64,000 nt of DNA from Fremontodendron californicum (GCA_030761205.1 JAULJL010000025.1:1684001-1748000); one strand, 5' to 3'; positions 1-11,557 are shown, counted from the first letter of the stretch. Numbers and translations are program-made. The notes: generated by a model not told the origin, from the sequence alone.

Positions 1-62
1 TTGATGATTATTTTTTAAATCCATGAATTTGTTGGATGCCTATTTAGTGGTGAATTTGAAAT

Positions 63-803
63 ACGTCTCGTCTTCAATGGGGTTTGCTCTTTTTTTTTTG
101 GGAAAGTATGCCAATATGATCTTAATGAGGTGCGGGGCTTTGCATCTGACATTCGTTGGGCTTCCCTCTTCGGGAGCCTGCGTCCCGGCGTTTTTGTGCA
201 ATAAACCCCTACGGCCGAAGACTAGTGGTAGGTGATCCCGTAGAGCTTTCGGAGAAGGGTAGCCTAGTGTGTAAGCACAGCAATGAACCGCGGCGAACCC
301 TCAAACGACCTATCTAAGATTATGAGGGAGATCCTCAGTAGTGGTGACCCTTTCACTCTTCCACGGACTGATACATGTACCGAATGCTCATACGGGAAAG
401 TTGACTCCTGGGTCTGGAACCTGGAGGGTTGCTCCGAGAAATCCTTTCTTTCTCGTCCACTCAGGGGGGTGCGGACACACCTGCGCAGATTACAGGTGAC
501 GGTTACAAGAATGGCGGGGAAGTGAATAGTACCCGACGACATTCAGGGATGGATGTAGACCCATCGGGCAGGGATAATCATTCTGGTCTCGTAAATTGGT
601 CCGCGAGCATCGCGATAAGTCCTCTGTCCTACTACAGGTGCCGCGACAACCTTTACCAAGTCCGAACAATTGTCGACCACCAGATCCGCTGGTCCGCAAT
701 ATTCACCCCAGCCCACAAGCACAAATCCTCGGCGCGGAATATAATCCCAAAGTACTCCAAAGACTCAAATATAGTAAATCAAGAAGGTGGTAAGACCCTA
801 TTT
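63..803 (+). pseudogene. nad1: Nuclear copy of mitochondrial DNA: nad1 exon 4 and 5' part of nad1 intron 4
   Basis: The segment is clearly richer in GC than its AT-rich flanks. Bases up to 129 encode SSMGFALFFLGKYANMILM, which I recognise as the short fourth exon of plant mitochondrial nad1 (NADH dehydrogenase subunit 1). At 130 the sequence changes to GTGCGGGGC, a typical 5' end of a plant mitochondrial group II intron, and about 670 bases of non-coding, structured, GC-rich sequence follow. This fits the start of nad1 intron 4, the intron that usually holds matR; matR itself is not present. The reading frame runs on into the intron, and the usual LGEY reads LGKY, so the copy is dead. A 13-base direct repeat (50-62 and 804-816) flanks it. 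The exon identification is strong; the intron assignment rests on position and composition. Confidence 0.8.
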
Positions 804-816
804 GTGAATTTGAAAT

Positions 817-3594
817 TTATGTTTTTATACCTTTCAAATATATAATCATTTTGAATCTTAACTAATTTATACATAATGTATATATTTCATTCTCACAATT
901 TATATAATAAATAAAATTTAAATTTAAATCTAAAATTTCAAATTCATATTCCTAAACATCACATAAAAAAAAAAAAAAAATATCACAATGAATCATTCCC
1001 ATTTTCTGGCAAACGCCTTAAATTTAATGGGCTTCTGCAATGAAATTTCCAAAATGTTTTAGACTTTTAGTAGAAAATGGGGTTTGATATGGAAATGGGA
1101 TTCCAAGAGTAATGTATTCCTAGAAAATGGGTGACGGGGAAATGGAATTCCAAAATGTTTTAGTAGAAAATGTCTTTCAGTTTCAAACTTTTTCAATCCA
1201 TTGTAGATGCTGACGTGGCAGAAAATTGATTGATTTGTGGAATTTTTTTTTTTTTTTCCTCCAATCAGCAAATCCATAATTTCCCTCCGTCCACTTCCCA
1301 GTTTCCAATTCAACCTCACTTTACAATTTACAAATTCCAACCAACAAAATCTCCATAAATTCTTAATGAAATAAACACATAACAAAAAACAAGCAATTTT
1401 TTTCTTAAAAAATGTTTTTTCACCGTGCTAACATAGACCTATTCACAGGTCAAATTTGATGGAAAAAATTTATAATCCAAATCTGTTTGATCCATATTAC
1501 TATTTATTTAAAAAAAACATTTTACTTAAATTTAATTATAAAATTTATAAAATTAATTTTTTAATATTTTTAAATAATAAAACGAGCTTTTGGATCCGTT
1601 ATTTAATCTTAATTTTCCCCATTGGCTTTGACAAACAAAAAAAAAAAAAGAAAAACTTGATGCTGCTCTAAATAAGCGAGTGGATATTCCCCTTTTATCC
1701 TAGACTAGAGTAGAATCAGAATTTCTACTCCATATTTGAAGAAGCCTGGACCACAAGGCTAATCCCATATAATTCTATAGTATAATATTTACTATGTAGG
1801 ATTCAATTTATTATTACTAATTGATCATCTTCTTCAATATTCAAAAGATTGGAAATGGAAATGCTTTATGTTTCCACACTTCCCACCCTAAATTAAAGTA
1901 GCCATATATGGCTTGATATTGTCAATTTAAATTTGTCCACTAATAGGATTACTTGTTCAACAATAAATTCGACTTAATTTAGATTAAATTTAAGATAATT
2001 TTTTTTTTTTATAATTCAAACTGATCCATTTGATTTTGATTATTATTTAAATAATAAAAAATATTTTTATTTAAATTTAATTATAAAAAATATATAAATA
2101 TTTTTTTAACATATTTAAATAATAAAATGAGATTTCGAACCATGTGAATCCAAATAATTTTTTTTTTATATATATATTTGAACCCGACCATAAACTCTTT
2201 ATGTCAACACAATTACGTTTAAAAAATATTAGTACTACTATTATTCTTCTTATCTTTTCAAAGCAACACATCCACATAATCAACTATTTTATTTTACTTA
2301 TTTTTAATTTAAAGAATAAGAAATGCGAATCTTTTCTTCTTCTTTTTTAAATAACAAATTATGCATCAATTAACTGACTTAAATGCTCAGTTGTAATGCT
2401 CAACCATGTTATCATCTTTATATCTACAATCTATATAAAAGTACGAATGTAAAAAATCTTTTAAATTGACAAAAATAATCATAATTGTTCATTATATTTA
2501 TAAAATGCCATTACAAATATTTTTTATTATTAATAAGATTTATCTTATTATAAGTAAGAAGTTTAATTTTATTAAAACACTTTCGTTAAATGGATTAATA
2601 TGATAATAAATAAATAAAATAAAAATTTATGTAAAATTTTTAATTTTTCATTAATCTTAAAAAGTGAATTAATTTATTTGATATAAATAAAAAGTTAAGA
2701 TTTAAATTAAAAAAATTATCTACATAATTAATTTTACATTAATATTAAAAATAATATAATAACTTGATATAATTTATACATAAAACAAAATTTACATGCA
2801 AAATTTATATTTTTAAAATATACAATTAAATATTCAAAAATAAATAAATTAATTAGTATTTACATACGAATGCATGTGATAACAAATACTAATTATATTA
2901 AAATGATCTCTTGAGGCAGGTTTGAAAAGCTAAAAATGGCTTCCACCAAACACCAGAAAAATTAAAGTCAATTTTGATGGAACATTGAATCAAACTAGTA
3001 TTTATAATAATAACACTTGTAGGTCGACTTAATGACTCGGTTTTTAATTCTGATTGATTTATTAATTAGATAAAATTTGTATAATTAATTCAAAAGAAAT
3101 CGGATTGACATGTCGAATTTATAAAATAAAAAAAATATATAATTCAGTGGATTTATTATTGATTTGAGTTAATTAAAAATTATTTTTCAAAATAAATTTA
3201 AAATTATATATAACTTAGTTTTTTTATACTAGCTATTAATTCCTTAATCATTTTCACTATTTTTTTAAATAAAAATAAAAAATACTATAAAAACACCAAA
3301 AAGTTAAAAAAAAAAAGTAAGTTTACTTTTTTTTTTTTTTTAATTCTTTAAATGATAATGTATATTTAAATGTAATAGCATAATTTTTAGTTTTTATAAT
3401 TACATAAAATATTTATATAATTTATATTTTATTTATAATGTTCTAAATATTATTATTAACACAATATTAATTCCAATAATTCATTTTCGAAATCTATATC
3501 ACTAATAATTCATCCAATTCTTATAACTATGTCTAAAAAGCTACAAGTTGGTCCTCGGTCAAATTTCAATTTAATGAGTTAAACAGCCCTAACA
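817..3594. other. AT-rich intergenic DNA
   Basis: No gene is visible. The stretch is AT-rich with poly-A/T runs and short degenerate repeats. Around 1010-1180 a short motif (AAATGG... CCAAAATGTTTTAGTAGAAAATG) occurs twice and looks like the remains of a small element. Open frames here are short and low-complexity. Confidence 0.6.
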
Positions 3595-4029
3595 CTATAG
3601 TTAAAAATGCATTTTAATTTTTATATTATAGAAATAAGTAATTTAATCTTTGTATATTTAAAATTAACGTAAAAAAATAAAATTGATAACAGTGTTTATA
3701 GGAAATCGTCCAAATTCTGACATGAACATATGAAACTGACAGAAAAAATGATTTGATAAAAAATGATGACCTATCAAATTTTTTTACTCAAATAAAATTT
3801 AAAAAAATATGTTTTTTTTACCCAAATCCCTCCCTAATCCTTAAAAACATGTCATCATTTTTTACGAAATCATCTATTCTTTCAATTTTTAAATTTCACT
3901 TGATAAAAAAATTGACACATCATCATTTTTTTTTCAAATCATCTATTCTGTCAATTTCACATATTCACATATAAAAATTAAATTACTTATTTTTATAATA
4001 TAAAAATTAAAGTATATTTTTAATTATAG
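3595..4029. repeat. Foldback element with about 53-bp inverted arms (MITE-like)
   Basis: The left arm (3595-3647, beginning CTATAGTTAAAAATGCATTT) is largely the reverse complement of the right arm (3977-4029, ending TTTTTAATTATAG). The interior is AT-rich and non-coding. I could not fix outer ends or a target-site duplication, so the superfamily is open. Confidence 0.5.
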
Positions 4030-4458
4030 TACCATAATTATTTATATACTTATTTCTTTTGATAAAAAATGGTTTTTGTTAGGCCAGGCTGTCAAACTAT
4101 AAACTTGGATTCCTTTCCCTAATAGGCAAATAGCTAATACTCATACTTATCTACAACTAAGTTTATCTGACAACTAGGTCCCATTAATTCTCGCTTATTA
4201 AGAGTTTGGTGGTGATATTCATGCTTCTCCGATTTTATTTTATATATTTTTTAAAAGTCACTTAAAATAAATTTTTAATAAATTTTAAAAAATTATATAA
4301 TTTATTATATTTATATGTAATTCGTGTCATATTTATATGTAAAAAAAAATTATATAAATACATAACAACTTTCAGTTTACGTAAATACATGACATATCTT
4401 TTAATAATTTATGTAATTTGTCATGTTTATATATAATTTGTTATATTTATATATAATT
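4030..4458. other. AT-rich flank with short CATGTTTATATATAATTTG-type repeats
   Basis: No gene is seen. From about 4280 a short motif (TCATRTTTATATRTAATTTG) recurs. The same motif continues at 9709-9860 on the far side of the copia element, so that element landed inside this repeat. Related sequence in inverse orientation lies at about 12150-12340. Confidence 0.5.
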
Positions 4459-4898
4459 TGTTAAATTGTCCAATACCAGCCCAAGGAAAAATAAAAGCCT
4501 AACAATGTGTGGTTGCAATTGTGTGGTTTAATATGTGGTTGTAGTTGTGTGGTTTAATGTGTGGTTGTAATTGTGTGGTTTAATGTGTGGTTGTAGTTGT
4601 GTGATTTAAATGTGTGGTTGTTATTAAACAACAATTGGTGGTTGTAATTTATTTAGATTTTATATTTGTGTGGCTTGTGTTTGTCTTGGTATTGTATAAA
4701 TACCCCCCTCCCTTGCATTTGTAAATCATCAAGTAGTAAGCTTCAATAAGCAATAAAAGTTCTAAGTTTTCCTAAAGAGTTCTTCTCTAAAGAGTGTAGT
4801 CTAGAGTGAAGTGTGAGCATTTGTGAGTTTTCCTAAAATCTAAACTTTCTTCTTTGAGTGGTAAAATTAGAGTTATCTACTCTAAGCTTTTCTCAACA
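4459..4898 (+). repeat. 5' LTR of copia element
   Basis: The 440-bp LTR starts TGTTAAATTGTCC and ends TCTCAACA. Positions 4508-4620 hold just over four copies of a 26-bp unit (TGTGGTTGTARTTGTGTGGT + TTAATG), a likely enhancer-type array in U3. It matches the 3' LTR except for one base near 4635. Confidence 0.96.
4695..4702 (+). promoter_or_regulatory. TATA box of the copia LTR
   Basis: TATAAATA is followed by a C-rich run. It lies after the 26-bp repeat array and about 200 bp before the LTR end, where the U3/R promoter of a copia LTR is expected. Confidence 0.7.
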
Positions 4899-4900
4899 AT

Positions 4901-4912
4901 TGGTATCAGAGC
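4901..4912 (+). promoter_or_regulatory. Primer-binding site (initiator tRNA-Met)
   Basis: TGGTATCAGAGC begins two bases after the 5' LTR and is the classical plant copia primer-binding site complementary to the 3' end of initiator methionine tRNA. Confidence 0.95.
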
Positions 4913-5167
4913 GAGGTTGTGAGTTACTACCATAGTTACTATTCACACGTGTCACTATATACTTTTATAGTAATTGTTAACATATACGAGATTTATTCAA
5001 GTATATGGTATACAATACTATTCACGTATACGGTACTGTTCACGGTGAAATAGTTATTCAGGTACTATTTTTGGTTTGAGCGTTCTTGAGTCGTGAGGAG
5101 TTTGTAATCTACAAGTTTGTGTCTCAAAATCAAGCTTGTTCGGTATTGTTAGAGTCTTGCCGACACG

Positions 5168-8100
5168 ATGGGTGATCTTCAAGTAGTTGGAGGAATCAAG
5201 AAGCTCAATCACAAAAATTACAACACGTGGAAGACGTGTATGATGTCTTACCTACAAGGTCAAGACCTTTGGGAAGTCGTTGGTGGTAGTGAAGTTACGA
5301 AGCCCGAGCAAGAAGATGCTCAAGGAACCTTGCGCAAATGGAAGATTAAAGTGGGTAAAGCCATGTTTGCCCTTAAGACCACAGTTGAAGAAGAAATGTT
5401 GGAACACATACAAAAGCTAGAAACGCCAAAAGAAGCGTGGGATACTTTAGATGCACTCTTTTCGAGAAAGAATGACACAAGACTTCAACTTCTTGAGAAT
5501 GAATTGTTATCAGTTGCACAACGAGATATACCGATTGCTCAATACTTTCACAAGGTAAAAACGTTATGCCGTGAAATTTCTGATTTAGATCCTACAGCTG
5601 CTATTGGAGATACCAGGGTAAAAAGAATAATTATCCATGGTTTGAGGCCCGAATATCGCAGCTTCGTTGCCGCTATACAAGGATGGCCAACTCAACCATC
5701 ACTTGTAGAGTTTGAAAATTTGCTTGTTGGTCAAGAATCTATGGCCAAGCAAATGGGAGGGGTCTCGTTGAAAAGTGAAGAGGAAGCACTCTACACCAAC
5801 AAAAGCAAAGGCAAATTCAAACAGCACGTCGGTGGTGGATCTAAAAAGTATGGTGACAAGACAAAAAGTCATCAAGGAGAAGGGAGCTCTCGTCCAGGGG
5901 GAGCTTCAAAGAATCGTAGCAACAATAAAAGATTTGAAGGTAACTGTTACAACTGTGACAAGAAAGGTCACATGGCAAAAGATTGTTGGTTTAACAAAAG
6001 GCCCGTTGAGAGCAATGCTGCTACTTCTAGTACAAAGGAGAAAAGCGAAGATGATTGGGACGCTGAAGCATCTTTTGCTATGGAAGAGGAAGAGTTAGCT
6101 CTCACAGTAACAACGGCTGACCGAATTGACTATGAGAATGACTGGATTGTCGATTCAGGTTGCTCAAATCACATGACAGGCGATAAACAGAAGTTGCAGA
6201 ACCTGTCAGAATACAAGGGAAATCGCATTGTTGTGACAGCTGATAATTCAAGATTACCGATTACTCACATCGGTAAGACGGTAGTAGCACCTCGATATAG
6301 TCATAATCAGGTACCACTACAAGATGTTTACCATGTCCAAGGCATGAAGAAAAATTTGCTTTCAGTGGCACAATTAACATCGTCAGGTCACCATATTCTG
6401 TTTGGTCCAAGGGATGTGAAGGTATATCGTGATCTCAAAATCTCAGGACAGCCGATGATGGAAGGACGACGTCTGGAGTCAGTCTACGTGATGTCAGCAG
6501 AGTCAGCATATGTAGACAAGACAAGAAGGAGCGATACAGCAGATTTATGGCACATGCGGTTAGGTCATGTTAGTTATTCCAAGCTAAGTATGATGATGAA
6601 GAAGTCGATGCTTAAGGGACTTCCTCAGCTTGACATAAGAACAGACACAGTTTGTGCAGGATGCCAATATGGTAAAGCACACCAATTGCCATACGAGGAG
6701 TCAAAGTTTAAAGCAAAAGAACCATTAGAGTTAGTTCACTCTGATGTATTTGGGCCCGTTAAGCAACCATCAATTAGTGGAATGCGGTACATGGTGACGT
6801 TTATTGATGATTTCTCCAGGTATGTGTGGGTTTTCTTTATGAAAGAAAAGTCTGACACTTTCTCAAAGTTTAAAGAGTTCAAAGAGATAGTTGAAGGAGA
6901 AGTGGGAAAGAAGATATGTTGCTTGCGCACAGACAATGGAGGAGAATATAGCTCAGGCGAATTCTCTCAATACCTACGAGAATGCAACATACGTCATCAG
7001 TATACTTGTGTCAATACACCACAACAGAATGGTGTAGCAGAGAGAAAGAATCGGCATCTTGCAGAAATTTGTCGGAGTATGCTGCATGCAAAGAATGTAC
7101 CCGGAAGATTTTGGGCCGAAGCTATGAGAACCGCAGCCCATGTGATCAACAAACTTCCTCAACCAAGGTTAGAGTTTGTTTCACCCTTTGAGAAATTGTG
7201 GAAAATGAAACCTTCAGTCAGCTACTTTCGAGTATTTGGTTGTGTATGTTATGTATTTGTTCCTGATCATTTACGTAGCAAGTTTGATAAGAAAGCAACT
7301 AGGTGTATCTTTGTGGGATACGACAACCAAAGGAAAGGGTGGAAATGTTGTGATCCTACGAGTGGAAGATGTTACACTTCACGCAATGTGGTATTCGATG
7401 AAGCATCTTCTTGGTGGTCCTCAGAAAAGGAGGTGTTGTCAGATTCAAAAGAATTTGAAGACATGCTACAACAGAAAATGGGAGAGTATATTGTCCAACT
7501 TCAATCAACTTCAGACGAAGTAGAAGACCTATGTGATGATGACGATGACGAGCAAGTGTTAGTCCAGAGTCCTTGGCAAACTGGTGTGTATCAACCAGAT
7601 GTTAGATCGAGTGAAGTGGAAGAACCATCTCCACAGTCACAAATCCGAAGGACAACAAGAGCACGGAAGCCAAATCCCAAATATGCTAATGCAGCCATAG
7701 TGGAAGAACCAATTGCAACAGAACCTGAGACGTTTGAAGAAGCATCACAGAGTTCTGAGTGGATTATGGCTATGAAAGAAGAGATCACTGCGCTTGAGCA
7801 GAATCAGACTTGGGATCTAGTGCCAAAACCAAGAGATGTGAAACCCATATCCTGCAAGTGGGTTTACAAGATAAAACATCGTCCAGATGGGTCGATTGAA
7901 AGGTACAAGGCACGGTTGGTGGCTCGTGGTTTCTCTCAGAAGTATGAGCTAGACTATGATGAAACGTTTAGTCCGGTGGCAAGACTTACAACCGTACGAG
8001 TCCTACTTGCCCTTGCAGCCAACAAAGACTGGAACTTGTGGCAGATGGATGTGAAGAATGCATTCCTTCATGGAGAGCTAGATCGGGAAATCTACATGAT

Positions 8101-9274
8101 TCAACCATTGGGATTTCAAAACCAAAATCATCCTGAGCATGTGTGTAAGCTGCGAAAGGCACTTTACGGATTGAAACAAGCACCTAGAGCATGGTATGGT
8201 AAGATTGCTGAATTTTTAACTCATAGTGGTTATTCAGTGACACCTGCAGATTCCAGCTTGTTTGTCAAAGCTAATGGAGGAAAGCTAGCTATCGTATTGA
8301 TATATGTGGATGATTTAATCATAACTGGTGATTATGAGGCAGAAATTCTTCAAACCAAGGAGAATTTATCAGTTCGTTTCCAAATGAAAGAACTTGGACA
8401 ACTCAAGCACTTTCTTGGTCTAGAGGTTGATCACAGACAAGAAGGAATATTTCTCTGTCAACAAAAATATTCTAAAGATTTGCTAAAAAGGTTTGGAATG
8501 CTCGAGAGCAAGCCAATTTCAACACCGATGGAACCAAATGGCAAGATGTGTGCACTTGAAGGCAAAGACTTGGAAGATGCAACTATGTATCGACAATTGG
8601 TAGGTAGCCTGATCTACTTAACCTTGACTCGACCTGACATTTCTTATACAGTTGGTGTGATGAGTCGGTATATGCAAAATCCGAAGAAGCCTCATTTAGA
8701 AGCAGTTCGACGAATACTGAGATATGTGAAAAGTACAATAGATTATGGTCTTTTGTACAAGAAAGGTGAAGACTGTAAGTTAGTTGGTTATTGTGATGCT
8801 GACTATGCAGGAGATCATGACACCAGGAGATCAACAACTGGGTACATGTTTAAACTTGGTTCTGGAACAATTTCTTGGTGCAGTAAGAGACAACCAACGG
8901 TATCATTGTCAACTACCGAAGCTGAGTATCGAGCAACAGCAATGGCAGCTCAAGAGTGTACGTGGCTGATACAACTAATGAGTGATCTACATCAACCAGT
9001 AGATTATGCAGTTCCGTTGTATTGCGACAACCAGTCAGCAATTCGTTTGGCAGAAAATCCAGTCTTTCACGCAAGAACCAAACATATAGAAGTGCATTAT
9101 CACTTTATCAGAGAAAAGGTTCTACAAGAAGAAATTGAGATGAAGCAAATCAAGACAGATGATCAAATGGCAGACTTATTCACAAAAGGTTTGAGTATCA
9201 ACAAATTTGAAATGTTTCGTCGTCAACTCAACATGGTGCAAAGAGGAAGAGCTGGTATTGAGGGGGAGTGTTAA
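5168..9274 (+). CDS. Copia gag-pol polyprotein, intact (1368 aa)
   Basis: One uninterrupted frame encodes everything needed for retrotransposition. The N-terminal gag domain starts MGDLQVVGGIKKLNHKNY and carries a zinc knuckle CYNCDKKGHMAKDC at about 260-273. The aspartic protease motif is WIVDSGCSNHM, with D329. A GAG-pre-integrase zinc region (LWHMRLGHVSYSKL, near 460) precedes the integrase core, whose catalytic residues are D526 (HSDVFGP), D589 (RTDNGGEY) and E625 (NGVAERKN), spaced D-62-D-35-E. Reverse transcriptase has YVDDLIITG with D1048 and D1049; RNase H shows YCDADYAGD, STTEAEY and YCDNQSAI. The stop codon lies six bases inside the 3' LTR. All catalytic motifs look intact. The start chosen is the first ATG after the leader and matches the usual gag N-terminus. 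Confidence 0.97.
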   Translation: MGDLQVVGGIKKLNHKNYNTWKTCMMSYLQGQDLWEVVGGSEVTKPEQEDAQGTLRKWKIKVGKAMFALKTTVEEEMLEHIQKLETPKEAWDTLDALFSRKNDTRLQLLENELLSVAQRDIPIAQYFHKVKTLCREISDLDPTAAIGDTRVKRIIIHGLRPEYRSFVAAIQGWPTQPSLVEFENLLVGQESMAKQMGGVSLKSEEEALYTNKSKGKFKQHVGGGSKKYGDKTKSHQGEGSSRPGGASKNRSNNKRFEGNCYNCDKKGHMAKDCWFNKRPVESNAATSSTKEKSEDDWDAEASFAMEEEELALTVTTADRIDYENDWIVDSGCSNHMTGDKQKLQNLSEYKGNRIVVTADNSRLPITHIGKTVVAPRYSHNQVPLQDVYHVQGMKKNLLSVAQLTSSGHHILFGPRDVKVYRDLKISGQPMMEGRRLESVYVMSAESAYVDKTRRSDTADLWHMRLGHVSYSKLSMMMKKSMLKGLPQLDIRTDTVCAGCQYGKAHQLPYEESKFKAKEPLELVHSDVFGPVKQPSISGMRYMVTFIDDFSRYVWVFFMKEKSDTFSKFKEFKEIVEGEVGKKICCLRTDNGGEYSSGEFSQYLRECNIRHQYTCVNTPQQNGVAERKNRHLAEICRSMLHAKNVPGRFWAEAMRTAAHVINKLPQPRLEFVSPFEKLWKMKPSVSYFRVFGCVCYVFVPDHLRSKFDKKATRCIFVGYDNQRKGWKCCDPTSGRCYTSRNVVFDEASSWWSSEKEVLSDSKEFEDMLQQKMGEYIVQLQSTSDEVEDLCDDDDDEQVLVQSPWQTGVYQPDVRSSEVEEPSPQSQIRRTTRARKPNPKYANAAIVEEPIATEPETFEEASQSSEWIMAMKEEITALEQNQTWDLVPKPRDVKPISCKWVYKIKHRPDGSIERYKARLVARGFSQKYELDYDETFSPVARLTTVRVLLALAANKDWNLWQMDVKNAFLHGELDREIYMIQPLGFQNQNHPEHVCKLRKALYGLKQAPRAWYGKIAEFLTHSGYSVTPADSSLFVKANGGKLAIVLIYVDDLIITGDYEAEILQTKENLSVRFQMKELGQLKHFLGLEVDHRQEGIFLCQQKYSKDLLKRFGMLESKPISTPMEPNGKMCALEGKDLEDATMYRQLVGSLIYLTLTRPDISYTVGVMSRYMQNPKKPHLEAVRRILRYVKSTIDYGLLYKKGEDCKLVGYCDADYAGDHDTRRSTTGYMFKLGSGTISWCSKRQPTVSLSTTEAEYRATAMAAQECTWLIQLMSDLHQPVDYAVPLYCDNQSAIRLAENPVFHARTKHIEVHYHFIREKVLQEEIEMKQIKTDDQMADLFTKGLSINKFEMFRRQLNMVQRGRAGIEGEC
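9261..9268 (+). promoter_or_regulatory. Polypurine tract of copia element
   Basis: AGGGGGAG directly precedes the 3' LTR and would prime plus-strand synthesis. It is still inside the coding frame, which ends just inside the LTR. Confidence 0.9.
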
Positions 9275-9708
9275 ATTGTCCAATACCAGCCCAAGGAAAA
9301 ATAAAAGCCTAACAATGTGTGGTTGCAATTGTGTGGTTTAATATGTGGTTGTAGTTGTGTGGTTTAATGTGTGGTTGTAATTGTGTGGTTTAATGTGTGG
9401 TTGTAGTTGTGTGATTTAAATGTGTGGTTGTTATTAAACAACAATGGGTGGTTGTAATTTATTTAGATTTTATATTTGTGTGGCTTGTGTTTGTCTTGGT
9501 ATTGTATAAATACCCCCCTCCCTTGCATTTGTAAATCATCAAGTAGTAAGCTTCAATAAGCAATAAAAGTTCTAAGTTTTCCTAAAGAGTTCTTCTCTAA
9601 AGAGTGTAGTCTAGAGTGAAGTGTGAGCATTTGTGAGTTTTCCTAAAATCTAAACTTTCTTCTTTGAGTGGTAAAATTAGAGTTATCTACTCTAAGCTTT
9701 TCTCAACA
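9269..9708 (+). repeat. 3' LTR of copia element
   Basis: This 440-bp LTR has the same ends, 26-bp array (9318-9430) and TATA box as the 5' LTR. It is followed by the TAATT duplication at 9709-9713. Confidence 0.96.
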
Positions 9709-9713
9709 TAATT

Positions 9714-10240
9714 GTCATGTTTATATATAATTTATCATATTTATATATAATTTATTATGTTTATATATAAAAAAATTACATAAATACATGATAATTTTTA
9801 GTTACATAAATACATGACAATATCATTTAATAATTTATATAATTTTGTCATGTTTATATGTAATGAAACTTACCATAAACTCATCATAAGAAACTTAGCC
9901 TAAAACTCTCATCTTTTCGGTCAAAAATTTAGATCTAGTCACATGAATATTATAAAAAATAATTAAAAATATATAATAAATATGTTAATTTTAAATAATA
10001 TAAATATTAGTTTATTAAAATTTATATAAATATATAATATTTTAAATATAATTATATTTAAAATAACATAAATATAATATAAATACATAAATTATCATAT
10101 CTACAAATTTAAAACCGCGTTAAAAAATGAATTATAAGAAAACGACTCCTATAAATCTGTTATTTGGATAACATTTATTAATGTGATTTAAACCTGAAAC
10201 AATTAAACATGTTTTTTTTTTGGTTTGCCACATTGCATTA
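9714..10240. other. AT-rich intergenic DNA
   Basis: Continuation of the AT-rich repeat that the copia element interrupted, then featureless AT-rich sequence. No gene is seen. Confidence 0.5.
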
Positions 10241-10546
10241 TTAGCATAAAACTTGCTATTCCAGCGGCGACCACTCGCCGCTTCGCTGGCAATGTCCGCC
10301 CCCACCTCGTTAACCTCACCCACCACTGCCCTGACCTTTGGTGACTCCCAAAAGCCAATTTGCCACGTCAACCATTTCCTCCAAGTCATCAAATCTAAGC
10401 CAAACTCGGATTATCCCTTCCCAGATGCGGATCGGCTGCGTACTTGTCTGGTCAACTCCCTTATCCTCCTATCTAATCGAGCCACGTGTACTTGCGAACT
10501 CGCGTCCTCTCTTCCTATACCACGTGATAGTTTATCTCCTAATTAA
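10241..10546. promoter_or_regulatory. GC-richer block with G-box/ACGT elements
   Basis: An isolated block of higher GC in AT-rich surroundings contains CCACGTCA (10363-10370) and two CACGTG G-boxes (10483-10488 and 10521-10526), the binding sites of bZIP and bHLH factors. Short open frames on both strands resemble no family I know. It could be a distal regulatory region, a gene relic or a fragment of a lost element. The nearest gene start is 3.4 kb to the right. Confidence 0.3.
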
Positions 10547-11552
10547 TCTTAATTAATAATAATTTGCAACTAATCTCGTTTTCCTAATTTAAACTTAAAC
10601 ATTTATTTCCACATCTCGTGAATAAAGGATAATTATAAAAAATCTTAGATGAAAAACGTGTATTATAAAATTTGTTACGCACTCGTCACGAGCTGATTTT
10701 ATTAATCAAATTTAAGTAATTGTGTTTGTAATATGATCTTTAATTTGCATGTTTAGATTGCTAACGAGTTGTCCAACTGCATGCAATAACTAAACTAAAC
10801 CCTCAAACCGTTGAAACTTTCATTACTTGCAGTCTAACAGAAAATGAACTAAACAAACAGCAGTTATAAGGTTGCCATATAACCATGGTGGGCTCGAAAA
10901 AAAAAATTGTTAAGTTTGATCCGATTTAAAATTTCATTTTACAATTTAAAATATATTAAAATTTATTTTATATCAAAATTTTTATATTTATATTTAAATA
11001 ATAATTCAAGCTTAATCGAATAGATTCAAATTATCAAAAATCTATTTCAAACCTGATCTAATTTAAATTAAATTTGTCGGATTGAGTGGATAATCCGATT
11101 GGTAGACAAGTCTAACGAGGACAATGTTTACATTTGATCATTATTATTGCATGATCAAATTATATTATGTTCTTATCATTCACCTTCGTTCTCAACCTCA
11201 GAAGCCACCATCAACACCTAATTTTTTTTTTTTCCTTCTAGCTTGTATCTCAAGCTTCAACCTTTCTCTTTCTATGCAATTTTTTTCACACATTTCCTGT
11301 GAACTAATAATTATTATTGTAACCCAATTGCGTTTTTCATTGAAAAAAAAAAGAATTTATACACAATTATTAAAAACAATGATTCAATCGATAATCTCGT
11401 TTATTTTGATAGCAAATAATCATATATTTATAATTAGTTTTGAGTAACTTTCTTTGATACTAATTTTGAATTCAAAAACTTTATAAATAAAGTACTATAA
11501 CATATATCTTATTCTAATTTAAGAGATTGAATAATATATATATATATATATC
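10547..11552. other. AT-rich intergenic DNA
   Basis: No gene is seen. Low-complexity AT-rich sequence ending in an (AT) run just before the solo LTR. Confidence 0.5.
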
Positions 11553-11557
11553 TTATA

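Larger units (their letters stand above)
4459..9708 (+). mobile_element. Complete Ty1/copia LTR retrotransposon
   Basis: The element is 5250 bp with 440-bp LTRs at 4459-4898 and 9269-9708, both beginning TG and ending CA. It is flanked by the 5-bp target-site duplication TAATT (4454-4458 and 9709-9713). A primer-binding site, an uninterrupted 1368-codon gag-pol frame and a polypurine tract are in canonical order. Protease, integrase, reverse transcriptase, RNase H is the Ty1/copia order. I saw one difference between the LTRs (T in AACAATTGG, G in AACAATGGG), so the insertion is very recent and the element may still be able to move. A diverged solo LTR of the same family lies at 11558-11999. 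Confidence 0.97.

Noticed and set aside
4508..4620. Regular 26-bp repeats that superficially look like a CRISPR-type or satellite array
   Set aside because: They are tandem without spacers, lie in the U3 part of a copia LTR, and recur in the other LTRs of the family.
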